From Halohasta salina (lineage in GTDB: Archaea; Halobacteriota; Halobacteria; Halobacteriales; Haloferacaceae): a stretch of 64,000 nucleotides of DNA. Below, piece by piece: positions 35,366 to 43,905 of the stretch. Below the pieces are notes generated by a model. The model was not told where the DNA came from and searched no databases. It saw only the letters and a list, made by a program, of their open reading frames with translations. The stretch is taken from contig NZ_JAMZIE010000002.1 in assembly GCF_024178165.1 (NCBI RefSeq), positions 62,001 through 126,000 of the forward strand. The letters are read 5' to 3'. The position numbers and the translations under genes were made by a program. The stretch's first letter is position 1. Each line of letters starts with the position of its first letter.

Positions 35366-36295
35366 CTACTCGTCGACGATCCAGCCGTCTTCGGTCGGGG
35401 CGATCGCGCCGGCATCCAACTTGTCGGCGACTTCGCCGAGTGTGAGGGCCTTGGTGTCGCCCGCCGTGGCGTACTCCACCAGTTCTTCGAGGGTCTCCCG
35501 CTGCTGCTGATCCGCATAAAAGTAGTAGTGCAGCATGATCACGTTCAGCCCCGAGGCCTCGTTGTTCCGGTCGATTCCTCGTTTCAGCGTCTCGATGTCC
35601 CGTACCGACTCGGTATCCCAGTCCTCCATCGAGAGGTTCATCGGCAGATGTGTGAGGTCGCCGTCGAGCTGGTATCCCTCCACGTCGAACTGGTCTTCGA
35701 GCGTGTACCAGTTCCCGGAGACGAGGCTGAACCCCTCGTCGGCCAGCACGTCAGCAGTCGTCTCGTCGTAGGTGTTGTACGGCGGGACGAACACGTCCGT
35801 GTCCCAGCCGTGGTCGTCGAACAGGTCGGTTGCGGCAGTGATCCGGTCCCGCTGGGCGGCCGCGTTGAGCCCGCCGAACTCGCTGCGGCCGAGGAACTCC
35901 GTCTCCTTGGTGTGGGTGTAACCGTGGACCGCGAGGTCGACCAAGTCGCCGTGGTCGGCCCGGAGGTCGTCCAGATACGCCGCAACTGCGTGGTCCGCGT
36001 CGAGCCGTTCGTCGGCGTTGTCGTCGGAAACCACGACCGAGTAGGTCACCGGGGTTTCGGTGCGCACGAAGACGTCGGTGACGGCTCGAAGCGTTTCGAG
36101 ATCCGTCCACGGGGCCGGGTCGTCGTTTCTGAACACCACGATCGAGTCGTACTCCGTCCCGTCGACGGCCAGGGACTCCGAAGACGTCGACCCCCTCACC
36201 GGTCCGTCGTCGCGACTGCCGAGACAGCCGGCTCCCGCAACCGCCGTACCGCACAGTGTCGCAAGGAGTCTCCGTCGACCGAGTGCTCGTGTCAT
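35366..36295 (-). CDS. Polysaccharide deacetylase-family lipoprotein
   Basis: A 309-residue exported protein. RRRLLATLCGTAVAGAGC gives a Tat-like start and a lipobox with lipidated Cys near residue 23. The core is a NodB/DUF2334-like deacetylase barrel: IVVFRNDDPAPW with the Asp pair near residue 53, AVHGYTHTKETEF near residue 122 (zinc His pair), FVPPYNTYD near residue 170, and LHYYFYAD late in the chain. The enzyme would remove acetyl groups from extracellular glycan. It is a minus-strand gene at the right edge of the polysaccharide locus. Confidence 0.75.
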   Translation of the reverse strand: MTRALGRRRLLATLCGTAVAGAGCLGSRDDGPVRGSTSSESLAVDGTEYDSIVVFRNDDPAPWTDLETLRAVTDVFVRTETPVTYSVVVSDDNADERLDADHAVAAYLDDLRADHGDLVDLAVHGYTHTKETEFLGRSEFGGLNAAAQRDRITAATDLFDDHGWDTDVFVPPYNTYDETTADVLADEGFSLVSGNWYTLEDQFDVEGYQLDGDLTHLPMNLSMEDWDTESVRDIETLKRGIDRNNEASGLNVIMLHYYFYADQQQRETLEELVEYATAGDTKALTLGEVADKLDAGAIAPTEDGWIVDE

Positions 36296-36390
36296 CGTCC
36301 GTCGTATCGGTCGATAACCGAAATTTAACCAGCCACTACCCGAACAGTAGCCACCTACTTACTTCGTTTCTGTGGGTCGACCGAGACGGC

Positions 36391-37629
36391 TCAGCGGTCG
36401 TCTACCCATTCGGCGTCCGACCGGTGTTGGGCGGCGACAACCGAGATCCCGCGCCCGTCGAGCAGGCCGTCTTCGGTCAGCACGCCCGTCACGAGTTCGC
36501 CGGGAGTGAGATCGAAAACGGGGTTTCGGACCGCGATGTCGGCCTCGCCGTCGTAGACCGTGACCGCCGGTCCCGACTCGCTGTGGAAGGTGTCGTCGGT
36601 AGCGACCTTGTCGCGGGCGGCAACGACATACACTGGAACGTCGGCGCGGTCGGCGGCCACCGCGAGGGCACGCGTGCCGACCTTGTTGACGATGTCGCCG
36701 TTCGGGAGGATCGTGTCGGCGCCGACCAACACGGCCCCGAACTCCCGATTCGACAGTACTGCAGGGAGCGCCGCGTCGGTCGTCAGCGTCACATCGAGGC
36801 CTTCGCTGGCCAGCGATTCGGCGAGGTCGACGCCCTCCCGGTCGGGTCGGGACTCGGCGACGGTCACCGGCGCGCTGAGGTCGACCAGCGCGTCCCGGAC
36901 CGTCCCCGACCACGACAACGTGGCGATCGGCCCTTCGAGCCGATCGGCGGCGGTCGCGGCCGCGCCAGCATCGGCGTCGACGGCGGCCTCGATCTCGTCG
37001 ATCGCTCGGTCGTGGACCGCCTCGGGTGAACGCTCGGCGGTGTTCATCACCCGGTTGATCCGGTTTTCGAGGACGGCCATGCTCGGCCGGGCGTCCTGCA
37101 GTTCGAGCGCCGGATCGATCAGCGCCGCCCAGTCGTCGGCGACCGCTGCCCGATCCCGGAGCACGCCCAGCGCCCGGATCGACAGCGCCGCCGAGCCGTG
37201 GATCGTGTCGGCGGCGATCGTCGTCGGCGAGGGGGCGACCCGCTCGTAGGCACTCCAGAGCCCCGGTACCGTCTCCCGATCCAACATCGCCGTCGGCGGT
37301 ACCCACTCGGCGGCGTCGGCACCCGCTACATCGCCGGTCTCGCGGGTCGGCGTGTCGAACAACACCGGGTAGATCGTCCGCTCGCCGCCGTCCGCCTCGA
37401 CGGTGAGCGATTCGCCCGCGTACGCCAGCGTGAGCGACGACAGCCCGGTTGTCTCACGGACCAGTCGACGGGCTTCGGCGGCGTGGCCCGCCGAACCCTC
37501 GGCGGGGGCCGAAAGGCCGTCCCAGCGCCCGCCCGACTCGGCCGGACGGGTCAACAGCACGGCACCACGGTTTCGAACGAAGGCTGTGACGACGGCAGTC
37601 GACGGCCCCCTGGTGTCGTCGGATACCAT
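36391..37629 (-). CDS. NUDIX hydrolase fused to an eIF2B alpha/beta/delta-like domain
   Basis: A 412-residue two-domain protein. The N-terminal about 130 residues have a NUDIX-type fold (VVTAFVRNRGAVLLTRPAE, RWDGLSAPAEG, AEARRLVRETTGL). This is a degenerate NUDIX box, because the usual GxxxxxExxxxxxxREUxEExGU motif lacks some Glu. The C-terminal about 280 residues match the eIF2B alpha/beta/delta or MtnA/ribose-1,5-bisphosphate isomerase superfamily, with the late VLVGADTILPNGDIVNKVGT. In archaea such domains are often sugar-phosphate isomerases. The fusion could sanitise or salvage a nucleotide or sugar phosphate, but the substrate is unknown. It is divergent from cofE. Confidence 0.75.
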   Translation of the reverse strand: MVSDDTRGPSTAVVTAFVRNRGAVLLTRPAESGGRWDGLSAPAEGSAGHAAEARRLVRETTGLSSLTLAYAGESLTVEADGGERTIYPVLFDTPTRETGDVAGADAAEWVPPTAMLDRETVPGLWSAYERVAPSPTTIAADTIHGSAALSIRALGVLRDRAAVADDWAALIDPALELQDARPSMAVLENRINRVMNTAERSPEAVHDRAIDEIEAAVDADAGAAATAADRLEGPIATLSWSGTVRDALVDLSAPVTVAESRPDREGVDLAESLASEGLDVTLTTDAALPAVLSNREFGAVLVGADTILPNGDIVNKVGTRALAVAADRADVPVYVVAARDKVATDDTFHSESGPAVTVYDGEADIAVRNPVFDLTPGELVTGVLTEDGLLDGRGISVVAAQHRSDAEWVDDR

Positions 37630-37739
37630 GAGTTGTCAGCCAACGGTTGGCGCCCCACGAGAATAAAACCAGCCGGCCGACACCGGTTCGACCGGCCCCT
37701 ACCGGCGGCCTTTTTGAGCCGACACCACCTACCCACTCT

Positions 37740-38510
37740 ATGGAGTTATTCGCCGTCGACGACGTTCCTGAGATCCAACCGGGAGACGATCTCGCCGCCC
37801 TGATCCGCGAGCGAGTCGACCTCCAACCTGACGACGTGGTCTGTGTCGCCAGCACAGTCGTCTCGAAGGCCGAAGGCCGGATCGCCGATCTCGAGGAGTT
37901 CCCGGCCGGGCCGCGGGCCCGTGAGATCGCCGCCAACCTCTCGGAACTCGACGACCGCGAGAAGGACCCCCGCTTCGCGCAGGCAGTGCTCGAAGAGAGC
38001 GTCGAACTCGTCATGGAGTCGCCCTTTTTGCTCACCGAGACGCGGTTCGGCCACGTCGGTGTCAACGCCGGCATCGACCGCTCGAACGTACCGGATGGCG
38101 ACCTCCTGCTTCTGCCGAAGCGCCCCAGCGAGAGCGCGGCTCGGATTCAGTCCGAACTCCCTGCCGAGCAGGTCATCGTCACCGATACCTGCGGTCGACC
38201 GTTCCGCTACGGCCAGCGTGGGGTCGCCATCGGCTGGGACGGGATGCCCGCCAGCCGCGACTGGCGCGGACAGGTCGACCGTGATGGACGGGAGATGGGT
38301 GTCACCGTCCAGAACGTGATCGACGAACTGGCCGCGGCGGCCAACCTCGTCGCCGGCGAGGGCGACGGCGGCACCCCCGTGGTCGTCGTCCGCGGCTTTG
38401 AGTTCGGCGACCTACCGGGGAGCCAGAACCACTTCCGCGACCTCGAAGGCGACTACGTCCGACAGGCGTTGCGTGGCTGGTCCCACAGCCCAGAAGGAGG
38501 GAAAGCCTGA
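37740..38510 (+). CDS. cofE: Coenzyme F420-0:L-glutamate ligase
   Basis: A 256-residue CofE, which adds glutamates to F420-0 to make active F420 with GTP. Seen are VVCVASTVVSKAEGRIADL near residue 32, LTETRFGHVGVNAGIDRSNV near residue 100, and TDTCGRPFRYGQRGVAIGWDG near residue 145, all typical. Length is normal for single-domain archaeal CofE (no FbiB C-terminal domain). The ATG at 37740 matches the family start; longer in-frame starts are rejected. Its TGA overlaps the Mer start ATG by one base, so the two are a coupled pair. Confidence 0.93.
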   Translation: MELFAVDDVPEIQPGDDLAALIRERVDLQPDDVVCVASTVVSKAEGRIADLEEFPAGPRAREIAANLSELDDREKDPRFAQAVLEESVELVMESPFLLTETRFGHVGVNAGIDRSNVPDGDLLLLPKRPSESAARIQSELPAEQVIVTDTCGRPFRYGQRGVAIGWDGMPASRDWRGQVDRDGREMGVTVQNVIDELAAAANLVAGEGDGGTPVVVVRGFEFGDLPGSQNHFRDLEGDYVRQALRGWSHSPEGGKA

Positions 38511-39493
38511 TGTTCGGCATCGAACTCACGCCCGAACACCCCATCGAACGACTGGTCGACCTTGGCGTCCAAGCCGAGGAAGCGGGCTACGACACGCTGT
38601 TTTCTTCGTGCCACTACAACAACCGCGACGCCTTCGCCGCACTCCACCACATCGGCGCGGCCACCGACGAGCTCCGTGTCGGACCGGGCGTCGCCAACCC
38701 CTTCGAGATCCACCCCGTGACGCTGGCCTCGAAGGTCGCCACCATCGACGAGGCCACCGGCGGCCGAGCCGTCTTCGGTATCGGCCCCGGTGACCCTTCG
38801 ACCCTTACCAACCTCGGCTACGCCGACGACCGTGGCCTCCGGCCGGTGCTTGAGGCGTTCAAAACGGCCCAGAAACTCTGGGCCGGCGAGCGCGTCGACA
38901 ACGACGGCACCTTCGAGGCGACCGACGCCGGTCTCAACTACGAGCCGCCGAGCGGCGCGGACATCCCGGTCTATGTCGGCGGCGAGGGGCCGCATATGTG
39001 CCGGATGGCCGCCAAACACGCCGGCGGGCTCCTGTTCAACGGTTCCCACGAGGCCGATCTGGCGTGGGCCCGCGATCAAGTCGAAAAAGGACTGGCCGAC
39101 CGCCCCGACTCCCGCGGCGAGTTCGACCTCGCGGCCTACGCCAGCGTGAGCGTCGATGAGGACCCCGAGGCGGCCCGCGAGGCCGCCCGGCCGCCGGTCG
39201 CCTTTATTACTGCGGGCGCGGCCCCGCCGGTGCTTGACCGCCACGGGGTCGACAAAGAACTGGCCGGAGAGATCGGCGACCACATCAGCGCAGGCGAGTT
39301 CTCCGCGGCCTTCGACCTCGTGACACCCGAAATGGTCGACGCCTTCTGTATCGCCGGCGACGTCGAGGCGGTCGCCGACCGGATGGCCGCCGTCCTCGAC
39401 CACGCCGACAGCATCGTCGTCGGCTCGCCGCTCGGACCGGATCTCGAAACCGCGGTCGACCTCGCGGCTGAGGCCTACGACCGCGTCGAGTAA
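38510..39493 (+). CDS. mer: F420-dependent methylenetetrahydromethanopterin reductase-like (Mer)
   Basis: A 327-residue luciferase-like (LLM) F420 enzyme. It starts FGIELTPEHPIERLVDLGVQ, then the non-prolyl-cis-type segment LRVGPGVANPFEIHPVTLAS, and GGRAVFGIGPGDPST (F420-binding region). These features fit Mer, which in methanogens reduces methylene-H4MPT to methyl-H4MPT with reduced F420. A haloarchaeon probably uses a folate-type C1 carrier, so the actual substrate may be methylene-tetrahydrofolate. The start overlaps cofE by one base, which suggests that F420 synthesis and its use are co-expressed. Confidence 0.82.
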   Translation: MFGIELTPEHPIERLVDLGVQAEEAGYDTLFSSCHYNNRDAFAALHHIGAATDELRVGPGVANPFEIHPVTLASKVATIDEATGGRAVFGIGPGDPSTLTNLGYADDRGLRPVLEAFKTAQKLWAGERVDNDGTFEATDAGLNYEPPSGADIPVYVGGEGPHMCRMAAKHAGGLLFNGSHEADLAWARDQVEKGLADRPDSRGEFDLAAYASVSVDEDPEAAREAARPPVAFITAGAAPPVLDRHGVDKELAGEIGDHISAGEFSAAFDLVTPEMVDAFCIAGDVEAVADRMAAVLDHADSIVVGSPLGPDLETAVDLAAEAYDRVE

Positions 39494-39624
39494 CCAAGTA
39501 GCCACCGCCTACGACCGGCGTAGTCACCGTATTCTCACATACCCCTCTCGGACCGGCGTGCGTCGCCAGCAGCGCCGCGACGGGCAACCGAGTACACATA
39601 CGGTTCCGTCGACAACCGTCGTCG

Positions 39625-40548
39625 ATGACTGATCTCGGGTGTGCGAACGCGGGGTATCGACGACTGTTCGATTCGTCGGGGCTCTCCTTCGGGCTGGGGT
39701 TTCCGCTGACCGGCGAGCGGGAGTCGACACCAGCCATCGACGAGGAGACCCGACTGGCGATCCACGCCGAAGCGGTCGGCTTCGACGGGCTGTGGGTGCG
39801 GGACGTGCCGACCTACTGGCCCAAGTTCGGCGACGCCGGCGGCGCGTTCGACACGTGGCCGCTGCTGTCGCATCTGGCGGCCCACACCGACGAGATCGCC
39901 CTCGGCACCGCAAGCGTCGTCCTCTCGCTGCGCCACCCGATCCACGTCGCCAAGTCGGCCGCGAGCGTCGACCGCCTCTCCGGTGGGCGGCTCGTCCTCG
40001 GGGTCGCCTCGGGGGACCGCGACCCCGAGTATCCGGCCTTCGGCGTCGACCCCGACAAGCGGGGGCAACTGGTCCGGGAGGGTATCGAAGCGATGCGGTC
40101 GCTCTGGAGCGAGGAGTACCCGACCCTGGACGGCTCGTGGGGGCAGTTGGACGGCGACCTCGACGTGCTGCCGAAGCCGACGACCGACACCCTCCCGTTG
40201 CTTCCGACGGGCTACGCCCGGCAGTCCATCGACTGGATCGCCGATCACGGCGACGGCTGGCTGTTTTATCACTTACCGGAGGACACACTGCAGACGTATC
40301 TCGACGACTGGCGGGCCCTCGCGGGCGACAAGCCGTTCGTGATCGCCGTGCAGGTCGAACTGGCCGACGACCCCGCCGCAGCGCCCGAGCACCTCCATCT
40401 CGGCTACCGGGCCGGCGTCGACTGGTTTCGGGACTACTTCCGGAAACTGGAGTCGCTCGGCCTCGATCACGTCATCGTCGGCCTGCGAGCCGACCGGCCG
40501 CAGCAAGCGATGTCGACGTTCGCCGACGAGATCGTCGACGAACTGTAA
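39625..40548 (+). CDS. LLM-class F420/flavin-dependent oxidoreductase
   Basis: A 307-residue luciferase-like monooxygenase/F420 reductase family member. It starts with a TIM-barrel FGLGFPLTG, then IALGTASVVLSLRHPIHVAKS near residue 92 and GGRLVLGVASGDRDPEY near residue 122. These are the cofactor-binding parts of F420- or FMN-dependent members. Substrate is unknown. It lies 131 bp after Mer on the same strand, so it may share F420. No membrane segment or signal is present. Confidence 0.8.
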   Translation: MTDLGCANAGYRRLFDSSGLSFGLGFPLTGERESTPAIDEETRLAIHAEAVGFDGLWVRDVPTYWPKFGDAGGAFDTWPLLSHLAAHTDEIALGTASVVLSLRHPIHVAKSAASVDRLSGGRLVLGVASGDRDPEYPAFGVDPDKRGQLVREGIEAMRSLWSEEYPTLDGSWGQLDGDLDVLPKPTTDTLPLLPTGYARQSIDWIADHGDGWLFYHLPEDTLQTYLDDWRALAGDKPFVIAVQVELADDPAAAPEHLHLGYRAGVDWFRDYFRKLESLGLDHVIVGLRADRPQQAMSTFADEIVDEL

Positions 40549-40616
40549 GTAGAGCGTATGCGGAGTCTGAAACTCGGTTCCGGCCTTTATTCCCGGTCGC
40601 CCGGAAGTCGTCGGTG

Positions 40617-41696
40617 ATGGTAACTCGAACCAACAGATCGGTTCTCGGTATCGGTATCACCGTCCTGCTGCTCGTGACGGCGGGGTGTATGGGGCTCGCA
40701 ACCGGCGACCCCGACCCCGAAGAGATCGCCTCGGAGATCGAAACCCGACACGAGAACATCGATTCGGTCGAAGGCGTACAGGTAACTGAGGTAGAGACGG
40801 ACGGCGAGACGGTCCGTACCACGACCGAGATGGTCGAGGTCCCCGGCGAGGTGTCGAAACGTGTTATCACCGAGTCGACCGGCGAACAGATGGGAACCGA
40901 AGGATTCGCCACGATAACCAAAGACGGCGTCACGCGGACGTACGACCCCGAAGCAAACACCGTCACCGAGTTCGAACACGACTCCGAGATGGCCGGCGGA
41001 ATCGCCGGCAACGCGATGGACGCCGACCATATCGAACGGATTCTCAACGACAGCAACGTCTCCTACGAGGGTACGGACACGGTTGCGGATCGGGACGTCC
41101 ACGTGATCCGGATCGACAGCGACGAGGGCCAACCGACCTCGGCGGTCACGGCCTACGTCGACCAGGAGTTCTGGTATCCGCTCCGCACCGAAACGACGTT
41201 CGAGTCACCTGACGGCGAGTCGACGACCACCGTCTCCTACTTCGAGCGCGTCGAGTTCAACGGCGACGTGAACGCGGCGGACGTGACTCTGGACGTCCCC
41301 GAGGATGCGACCGTCGAGGAGTTCGAGGGCCCCGACACTCGCGAGTTCGATTTGGCGGCGGCGGTCAGAGAGGCCGCCCCCTTTGCTATCGGTGATCCCG
41401 ACCTCGGCGAGGCCTACCAGTTCGAGCGCGGGAACGCGATCGCTATGGACGGCCACGTGAGCTACACGCTCACTTACGAGTCGACGGACAGCACGATCCG
41501 CTATACGGTCAGCAACCAGAGCGACTACGAACTGGACGGCGAGACGGTCGACCTCAACGGCACCGAGGGGTATCTCACCGAGTACGGCGAGTCGAGGACG
41601 GTGCTGTGGGAGCACAACGACCTCCGGCAGACGATCGGCGGCGACGCCGACCGTGATGTGATCGTCGAGGCGGCGACCGCCGTGGTCGACGAATAA
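40617..41696 (+). CDS. LolA-like (DUF2092-type) lipoprotein
   Basis: A 359-residue exported protein. After the basic start MVTRTNR a hydrophobic stretch leads to the lipobox LVTAGC with lipidated Cys near residue 23. The mature protein has the LolA/LppX-type curved beta-sheet pattern: repeated IDSVEGVQVTEVE, EVSKRVITES and VIRIDSDEGQP strands, and a WYPLRTETTFESPDGEST stretch. Haloarchaeal genomes carry many of these, and their role is unknown, possibly lipid binding or sensing. The ATG at 40617 is the only start that gives a signal peptide. CTTTATT at about 40585 may be its TATA. Confidence 0.7.
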   Translation: MVTRTNRSVLGIGITVLLLVTAGCMGLATGDPDPEEIASEIETRHENIDSVEGVQVTEVETDGETVRTTTEMVEVPGEVSKRVITESTGEQMGTEGFATITKDGVTRTYDPEANTVTEFEHDSEMAGGIAGNAMDADHIERILNDSNVSYEGTDTVADRDVHVIRIDSDEGQPTSAVTAYVDQEFWYPLRTETTFESPDGESTTTVSYFERVEFNGDVNAADVTLDVPEDATVEEFEGPDTREFDLAAAVREAAPFAIGDPDLGEAYQFERGNAIAMDGHVSYTLTYESTDSTIRYTVSNQSDYELDGETVDLNGTEGYLTEYGESRTVLWEHNDLRQTIGGDADRDVIVEAATAVVDE

Positions 41697-41757
41697 CAGA
41701 CGGTAGCAGTATCAATACCGTGTTCCGCACGGCGGAACCGCTCGATCACTCCGAGCG

Positions 41758-41982
41758 TTACTCAATCCGCTTGCCGGGGCCGCGGCCGAGGCTGGGCAAC
41801 GGGATGCCGAGGGCGCCCAGAAGACTGTAGCCGAACACGCCGACCGCGCCGAGAATGAAGAGGCTGCCGGTGGCGACGATTACCGTCGAGAGGGGGCTAC
41901 GGAGCGCGACTTCCGCGAGCATGCCCGGCATCGCGACGGCGTCGAACAGGAGGCGAACGATGAAGTCGATGAACGCGTTCAT
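41758..41982 (-). CDS. Small membrane protein (74 aa)
   Basis: A 74-residue protein starting at the ATG at 41982. It has an amphipathic N-terminal part and one or two hydrophobic segments (about residues 8-25 and 33-58), with a basic C-terminus GRGPGKRIE. Its codon use matches the neighbours, and both flanking genes face other directions, so it is probably real. No family was recognised. Confidence 0.55.
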   Translation of the reverse strand: MNAFIDFIVRLLFDAVAMPGMLAEVALRSPLSTVIVATGSLFILGAVGVFGYSLLGALGIPLPSLGRGPGKRIE

Positions 41983-42076
41983 GATCGTCGATTTGTCTCC
42001 CTGGTATTTGTGTGTTGGTGTCGCGGGTCGACCGTGACCCGAACTGCTTTCCTGTGTGGCCGACCTACACAGGGCA

Positions 42077-43858
42077 ATGAGTACGCTCCTCTGGGTTCTC
42101 GTCGGCGTGTTGGGCTACTCGCTGGCCGCCGTTGCCCTCGACCGTCGCGGGTTCATCCCCGAGTACATCAACGTCTCCGGGCCGCTGATGACGGTTCATA
42201 CCGGTCGTGGCCGGGTGTTTTTGACCCGTCTGGCACGACCGAAACGCGGCTGGCGAGCGCTGGCCAACGTCGGTGTCGGGATCGCCCTCGTCACGATGGT
42301 CGGCACGTTTCTGCTGTTGATCCTCCAAAGTGTCTCGATCCTCCAGTCGCCGCCGACCTCGACTGTCCTCCAGAACCCCCGGAACGCGCTGGTGATCCCC
42401 GGCGTCAACGAGTTCCTCCCGCTGTCGGTCGCTCCCGAGATCGTCATCGGCCTGCTGATCGGGCTGGTCGTTCACGAGGGCGGCCACGGGCTGCTGTGCC
42501 GCGTCGAGGACATCGATATCGACTCGATGGGTGTCGTCCTCTTCGCGCTGCTGCCGATCGGTGCGTTCGTCGAACCGGACGAGGAGAGCGCCAACGCGGC
42601 CTCCCGCGGGGCCCGAACCCGGATGTTCGCGGCCGGTGTCCTCAACAACCTGATCGTCACTGCGGTCGTCTTCGCGCTGCTGTTCGGCCCGGTTGGCAGC
42701 GCGATCGCGGTCGCCCCCGGTGCTGGCGTCGGCGGCGTTTTCCCCGGCAGTGCCGCCGACTTCGCCGGGATCGAGACCGGCGACCGCATCGTCGCCGTCG
42801 ACGGCGAGCCGATCGAGTCCGACAGCGATCTGTCGTCAACCCTGACAGACAGCGATGCCGAGACGCTGACCGTCACGCTGGCCAACGGCAACGAGTCGGT
42901 CGTCGAGCGGTCGGCGCTGATCACCTCGCTGGCCGCGGACTCGCCGTTCGCCGGCGACGGCGGGCTGGCGATCAACGACACCGTCACCGCCGTCGACGGG
43001 ACCACGGTCGCCAGTGAGCGGGCGATCGCCGATGCTGCGGGCAACGCCTCGGTCGTGACCCTGACCTACAGCGACGGCGAGACCGGCGAAGAGCGGACGA
43101 CGACAGGGCCGCTCGGTGTGTTGACGACGGTCGCCGAGGACGGCCCGCTCGACGACGCCGGCGCGCCGACCGACGGACGAGTCGTGATTACCAGCATCGA
43201 CGGCGAGCGGATCGTCGGCTTCGACGACGTCGAGGCGGCGCTCACCGACCGCGAGCCGGGCGAGACCGTCCCTGTAGTCATCGCCGACGGCGAGGCATCA
43301 ACCGAGTACAGCGTCGACCTCGGGACCCACCCCAACGACGACGGTGCTTACATCGGCATCATCGGGAGCGAGCCCCTCAGCGGGATGGGCGTCGACAGCT
43401 TCGGTGTCACCCCCTACCCGGCCGAGAACTTCCTCGGCATCCTCACCGGCGCGGCCAGCGACGGGCTGGCCGGCGCGCTTGCACTGCTGTTGATCCTCCC
43501 GTTTGCCGCGGTGATCGATCCCAACCTACCGTACAACTTCGCCGGCTTTGTCGGCAGCAACGCCGGCTTCTACGAAGTGGTCGGCCCGCTCGCCGCCCTC
43601 GGTGACGGCGGGGTGTTCCTGCTGGCGAACGTCCTGTTTTGGACCGGCTGGATCAACTTCAACCTCGCGCTGTTCAACTGCATTCCGGCGTTCCCCCTCG
43701 ACGGGGGGCGGATCCTCCGGGCCGCCGCGGAGTCGGTCGTCTCGCGGCTGCCCGTCGGCTCGAAGCCCGCCTTCACGCGGGCGATTACCACCAGCATCGG
43801 ACTGGTGATGCTCGTCAGCCTCGTGTTGATGATCTTCGGGCCGCAGCTGTTGAACTAA
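42077..43858 (+). CDS. Site-2 protease family (M50) intramembrane metalloprotease with PDZ-like domains
   Basis: A 593-residue membrane zinc protease. The first zinc motif is HEGGHGLL at residue 133 in helix 3, and the second metal-ligand site is FPLDGGRIL near residue 540. Four or more membrane helices are present. Between them lie two or three PDZ-like repeats, visible as [34 protein letters not shown] and [15 protein letters not shown] (each cited only in part). They probably bind substrate C-termini. Site-2 proteases cleave membrane-embedded regulators such as anti-sigma-like factors; the substrate here is unknown. The ATG at 42077 is chosen over 42056 for its immediately hydrophobic start. 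Confidence 0.82.
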   Translation: MSTLLWVLVGVLGYSLAAVALDRRGFIPEYINVSGPLMTVHTGRGRVFLTRLARPKRGWRALANVGVGIALVTMVGTFLLLILQSVSILQSPPTSTVLQNPRNALVIPGVNEFLPLSVAPEIVIGLLIGLVVHEGGHGLLCRVEDIDIDSMGVVLFALLPIGAFVEPDEESANAASRGARTRMFAAGVLNNLIVTAVVFALLFGPVGSAIAVAPGAGVGGVFPGSAADFAGIETGDRIVAVDGEPIESDSDLSSTLTDSDAETLTVTLANGNESVVERSALITSLAADSPFAGDGGLAINDTVTAVDGTTVASERAIADAAGNASVVTLTYSDGETGEERTTTGPLGVLTTVAEDGPLDDAGAPTDGRVVITSIDGERIVGFDDVEAALTDREPGETVPVVIADGEASTEYSVDLGTHPNDDGAYIGIIGSEPLSGMGVDSFGVTPYPAENFLGILTGAASDGLAGALALLLILPFAAVIDPNLPYNFAGFVGSNAGFYEVVGPLAALGDGGVFLLANVLFWTGWINFNLALFNCIPAFPLDGGRILRAAAESVVSRLPVGSKPAFTRAITTSIGLVMLVSLVLMIFGPQLLN

Positions 43859-43905
43859 AACGGTGACTCCACAAGCCTTAGGCGACTACTCGTCGTCGGT
43901 CTAGT

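Noticed and set aside
39639-40616. 685-aa ORF covering the LLM enzyme in a second frame before the lipoprotein
   Set aside because: The first about 326 codons are an out-of-frame shadow of the LLM gene; the true gene starts at the signal peptide at 40617.
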